Source: ZC4RG30 sp046347045
GTDB taxonomy: Bacteria > Pseudomonadota > Gammaproteobacteria > Steroidobacterales > Steroidobacteraceae
DNA: 64,000 nucleotides
Reading direction: 5' to 3'
NCBI GenBank assembly: GCA_046347045.1
Contig: JAXMGX010000010.1
Span: 100,728 to 164,727, forward strand
The position numbers were made by a program, and so were the translations under genes. Position 1 is the first letter of the stretch; every line of letters begins with the position of its first letter. The notes below the pieces were generated by a model. It was not told where the DNA came from. It worked only from the letters and a program-made list of their open reading frames with translations, and made no database searches. This document shows positions 61,830 to 64,000 of the stretch, one piece after another.

Positions 61830-62756
61830 TTACTTCACGCTGTAGCCGCGGCCGGTGAGGCAGGCCGTCATCGCGCGCAGGTAGTCGGCGCGCTTGTCGG
61901 CATCGTAGTTCGAGTCCACCGGGTCGTAGTGAGCCTGGTCGGCCGCCCAGCGGTGGCATTCGTAGCGATCATCCGCCTGCTGCTGCTCGCTCTGGCCCTT
62001 GGCCGGGTACACGAACATGTCCTCGTCGCGGGCTTCTGAATACTCCTCGTCCTGGTCGTCGCCGTAGGGCGAGCGCGTCACAACATAGCCGCGGCGCGCG
62101 GGCTCGTAGGTGTAGTAGGTGTCGTCGGCGTAGAAATAGCGCGTGTTGCCGAACCAGAAGCTGCTGTAGTAGCCCGGCAGGAAATCCACGAACAGGCCAT
62201 AGGGCGCGCCCACCACCACGTAGCGGTTGCCATACGGGCGATACCAGTGGCCGCCATAGTTGTAGTACGGACGGCCGTTCCAGTTGTACTGGCGATAGCC
62301 GCCCGGCAGGTTCGACACATAGCGCGGCGGACGGCGGTTGCCCTGGTAGCTGCCGCCATTGCCGCGATCGAAGTTGCGCTCTATCACCGTGCCGATCGTG
62401 CCGCGATCGCCGCGATCGCCGCGACGCTGCACCACGGTGCCGGAGGAAGACGGACCGCGGCGGTCGAAGTTGCGCTCGACCACCGTACCCATCGAGCCGC
62501 GATCCGAACGTTCGCTGCGGAAGTTGCCACGGCCGGCCGAGGGCGCCGGTGCAGACTGCGCGGGCGCCGGCTGCGCGGGCGCCGACTGGCGTGGCGCGGA
62601 CTGCCGTTCGCGATGCGGCGGCGGCGGCGGCCGATCGCTGTCTGCCTGGGCTTCACGCACCAGGTCGCTCAAGGGAGCCGCATGCACGCCAGCCGACAGC
62701 AGCAACGCGCCGGCCGCGGCAGCAAGCACAGTGTGGATACGGAATCGCGTGTTCAT
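61830..62756 (-). CDS. DUF6515-type exported protein with C-terminal cysteine module
   Basis: A 308-residue exported protein: signal peptide 1-26, a Pro/Ala/Arg-rich low-complexity region (35-80), two copies of a GTV(V/I)ERNFDR repeat, a Tyr/Gly/Asn-rich DUF6515 core (LPGGYRQYNWNGRPYYNYGG), and a C-terminal module starting YPAKGQSEQQQADDRYECH and ending TACLTGRGYSVK with two cysteines. The same module, split, occurs in the next gene. Probably a surface or periplasmic structural protein. Confidence 0.82.
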   Translation of the reverse strand: MNTRFRIHTVLAAAAGALLLSAGVHAAPLSDLVREAQADSDRPPPPPHRERQSAPRQSAPAQPAPAQSAPAPSAGRGNFRSERSDRGSMGTVVERNFDRRGPSSSGTVVQRRGDRGDRGTIGTVIERNFDRGNGGSYQGNRRPPRYVSNLPGGYRQYNWNGRPYYNYGGHWYRPYGNRYVVVGAPYGLFVDFLPGYYSSFWFGNTRYFYADDTYYTYEPARRGYVVTRSPYGDDQDEEYSEARDEDMFVYPAKGQSEQQQADDRYECHRWAADQAHYDPVDSNYDADKRADYLRAMTACLTGRGYSVK

Positions 62757-62763
62757 GGCAACC

Positions 62764-63315
62764 TCACTTCACCGAATAACCGCGGCCTTCCAGGCACGCG
62801 GACATGGCACGGCGGAACTCGCCCGCCTGCTGATCGAACCTGCGGTCGACACGGCGCTCACGGTACTGCGAGACGCGCTGGGCATCGTTCTGCTCGGCAG
62901 CGGCGGCCGCCGAACCCAGCACCGTGCCGGCCATGGCACCCACCACGGCACCGCTGGCGGTGTTGCCCGGGCGGGAGGCGATGGCACCGATCACGGCGCC
63001 CACTGCGGCTGCCGCGCCAATGGTCTGGCCCGACGAACGCGCGGGCACCACGGCGGCGCGCTGCTCCTCGGGCACGGCATGGCGGCTGGGGTCGAAACCT
63101 GTCTGGCGCGTGGCCCAGTTGAAGCACTCGTACTGGTCGCGATCCTGCTGGGTCTCGTTCTGACCCTGCAGCGGGTAGAAGTACACCTTCGTGGGCTGCA
63201 CCGGCGGGGGCAGCGGCGCGGCGGCCGTCCGGGGCGGCGGGGTGGTGACGCAGGCCGTCAGCGCGGCGCCGGCAGCCAGGACTACGAGGACGCGGGGCAG
63301 GATTTTCGGGTTCAT
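62764..63315 (-). CDS. Glycine-zipper lipoprotein sharing the C-terminal cysteine module
   Basis: A 183-residue lipoprotein with lipobox ALTAC (C22). The first part of the module (YPLQGQNETQQDRDQYECF, about 46-66) and its end (RRAMSACLEGRGYSVK) match the downstream protein, but a glycine-zipper helix (QTIGAAAAVGAVIGAIASR, then GAVVGAMAGTVLGSAAAA) is inserted between. It is seven bases upstream of the DUF6515 gene, so the two are co-expressed. Glycine zippers insert in membranes; here it may form an envelope channel or anchor. Confidence 0.82.
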   Translation of the reverse strand: MNPKILPRVLVVLAAGAALTACVTTPPPRTAAAPLPPPVQPTKVYFYPLQGQNETQQDRDQYECFNWATRQTGFDPSRHAVPEEQRAAVVPARSSGQTIGAAAAVGAVIGAIASRPGNTASGAVVGAMAGTVLGSAAAAAEQNDAQRVSQYRERRVDRRFDQQAGEFRRAMSACLEGRGYSVK

Positions 63316-63375
63316 GAGCTTCAGACTACGCCGGACCGATGAACACTCCCTGAATCCGCGTCGCTGAATGAAATT

Positions 63376-64000
63376 TTATCTGGGCGTAATGCGCAGCAGC
63401 GCATCGCCTGCGAAAATGTAAAGTGCGCCGTCGGGACCCTGTCGCACCTCGCGGATGCGCTTCTTCAGGTCGGTGAGCAGCCGCTCCTCGGCCACCACGC
63501 GTTCGCCGTTCAGCACCAGCCGTACCAGTGCCTGTCCGGCCATGGCACCGACGAAGAGATTCCCCTTCCAGTCGGGGAAGAGATTGCCGGTGTAAAAGGT
63601 CATGCCCGAGGGAGCAATCGAAGGCACCCAGTAATAGATGGGTTCCTCGACGCCGGGCATTGAGGTCTTGCCATTGCCCACCGGCACGTTCTTGCGGCCG
63701 TCCTTCTGGCGCGCGTCGTACTGCCGGCCGTAGCTGACATCCGGCCAGCCGTAATCCTTGCCCGCGCGGATGATGTTCACTTCGTCGCCGCCCTGCGGGC
63801 CGTGATCGACGACCCACAGCTCGCCGGTGACGGGGTTGAGCGTGGCGCCCTCCGGGTCTTTCAGCCCATGCGCGAAGGTCTGTGCATCCACGGTGGCGCG
63901 GCCGAGCCAGGGATTGTCCTTCGGGATCCACCCGTCCTTCGTCACGCGCAGCACGCGGCCGGAGAAATTTCGGCGGATATCCGGGTCGGCGGTGAAGTCG
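63376..64000 (-). CDS. PQQ-dependent sugar dehydrogenase family protein (C-terminal part)
   Basis: The C-terminal ~207 residues of a soluble aldose sugar dehydrogenase (Asd/YliI type), a six-bladed beta-propeller that uses PQQ to oxidise sugars in the periplasm. Visible are FAHGLKDPEGATLNPVTGEL, VVDHGPQGGDEVNIIRAGKD, YGWPDVSYGRQYD, SIAPSGMTFYTG and VRQGPDGALYIFAG. The frame is open to the right edge, where DFTADPDIRRNFSGRVLR is read, so the N-terminus is outside the window. It ends 60 bases before the lipoprotein gene start. Confidence 0.9.
   Translation of the reverse strand, partial: DFTADPDIRRNFSGRVLRVTKDGWIPKDNPWLGRATVDAQTFAHGLKDPEGATLNPVTGELWVVDHGPQGGDEVNIIRAGKDYGWPDVSYGRQYDARQKDGRKNVPVGNGKTSMPGVEEPIYYWVPSIAPSGMTFYTGNLFPDWKGNLFVGAMAGQALVRLVLNGERVVAEERLLTDLKKRIREVRQGPDGALYIFAGDALLRITPR

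Overview
The window is GC-rich, densely coding chromosomal DNA, almost certainly from a gammaproteobacterium. Supporting markers are yggX-mutY, trmB, pyrE, YheS and Uup ABC-F proteins, motAB with a sigma-28 promoter, DUF6763 and DUF4124 proteins, and many c-di-GMP and two-component proteins. A Steroidobacter/Nevskia/xanthomonad-like relative is my guess from overall style, not proven. There is no rRNA, CRISPR array or replication origin.

Layout. 1-2.6 kb: partial fructose-1,6-bisphosphatase, divergent from modBC (no modA beside it). 2.6-6.4 kb: a CHASE4 histidine kinase and its GGDEF-EAL response regulator, the latter frameshifted. 6.6-16.4 kb: CorC/CNNM protein, MATE and OFA transporters, a SUI1-like factor, a copper chaperone, YheS, RibA with a structured upstream region, and a DUF4159 protein. 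16.4-20.0 kb: a receiver-GAF-GGDEF-EAL protein divergent from a receiver-kinase hybrid.

20.03-24.07 kb: a small islet at tRNA-Phe, bounded by a 46-bp direct repeat of the tRNA 3' half. It holds a decayed IS21-family element (2.4 kb, clear inverted ends, istA and istB both broken), a truncated membrane-protein ORF and an orphan gene of different composition. No integrase is visible.

24.1-39.4 kb: yggX-mutY-asmA-luxR regulator-NarX-like kinase in one overlapping run; a beta-lactamase-fold hydrolase; a MetF-like reductase; a repeat protein with a C-terminal anchor; a MacAB-like exporter with a Yip1-like membrane protein; an ECF sigma factor with a four-helix membrane partner; and an SDR enzyme. 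39.5-43.4 kb: tRNA-Gly(CCC), then tetR, an aldehyde dehydrogenase and a multicopper oxidase, followed by a 14-bp copy of the tRNA T-arm. This may be a second, smaller islet.

43.5-51.4 kb: formylglycine-generating enzyme with its sulfatase; a ZnuD-like TonB receptor, DUF2946 protein and rhomboid protease; and motAB. 51.4-64 kb: uup-trmB, a 35-residue membrane peptide, membrane proteins, MarC, a three-gene DUF6152 operon with two paralogues, Rieske-ampG, pyrE, a DUF4124 protein, two envelope proteins sharing a cysteine module, and a partial PQQ-type sugar dehydrogenase.
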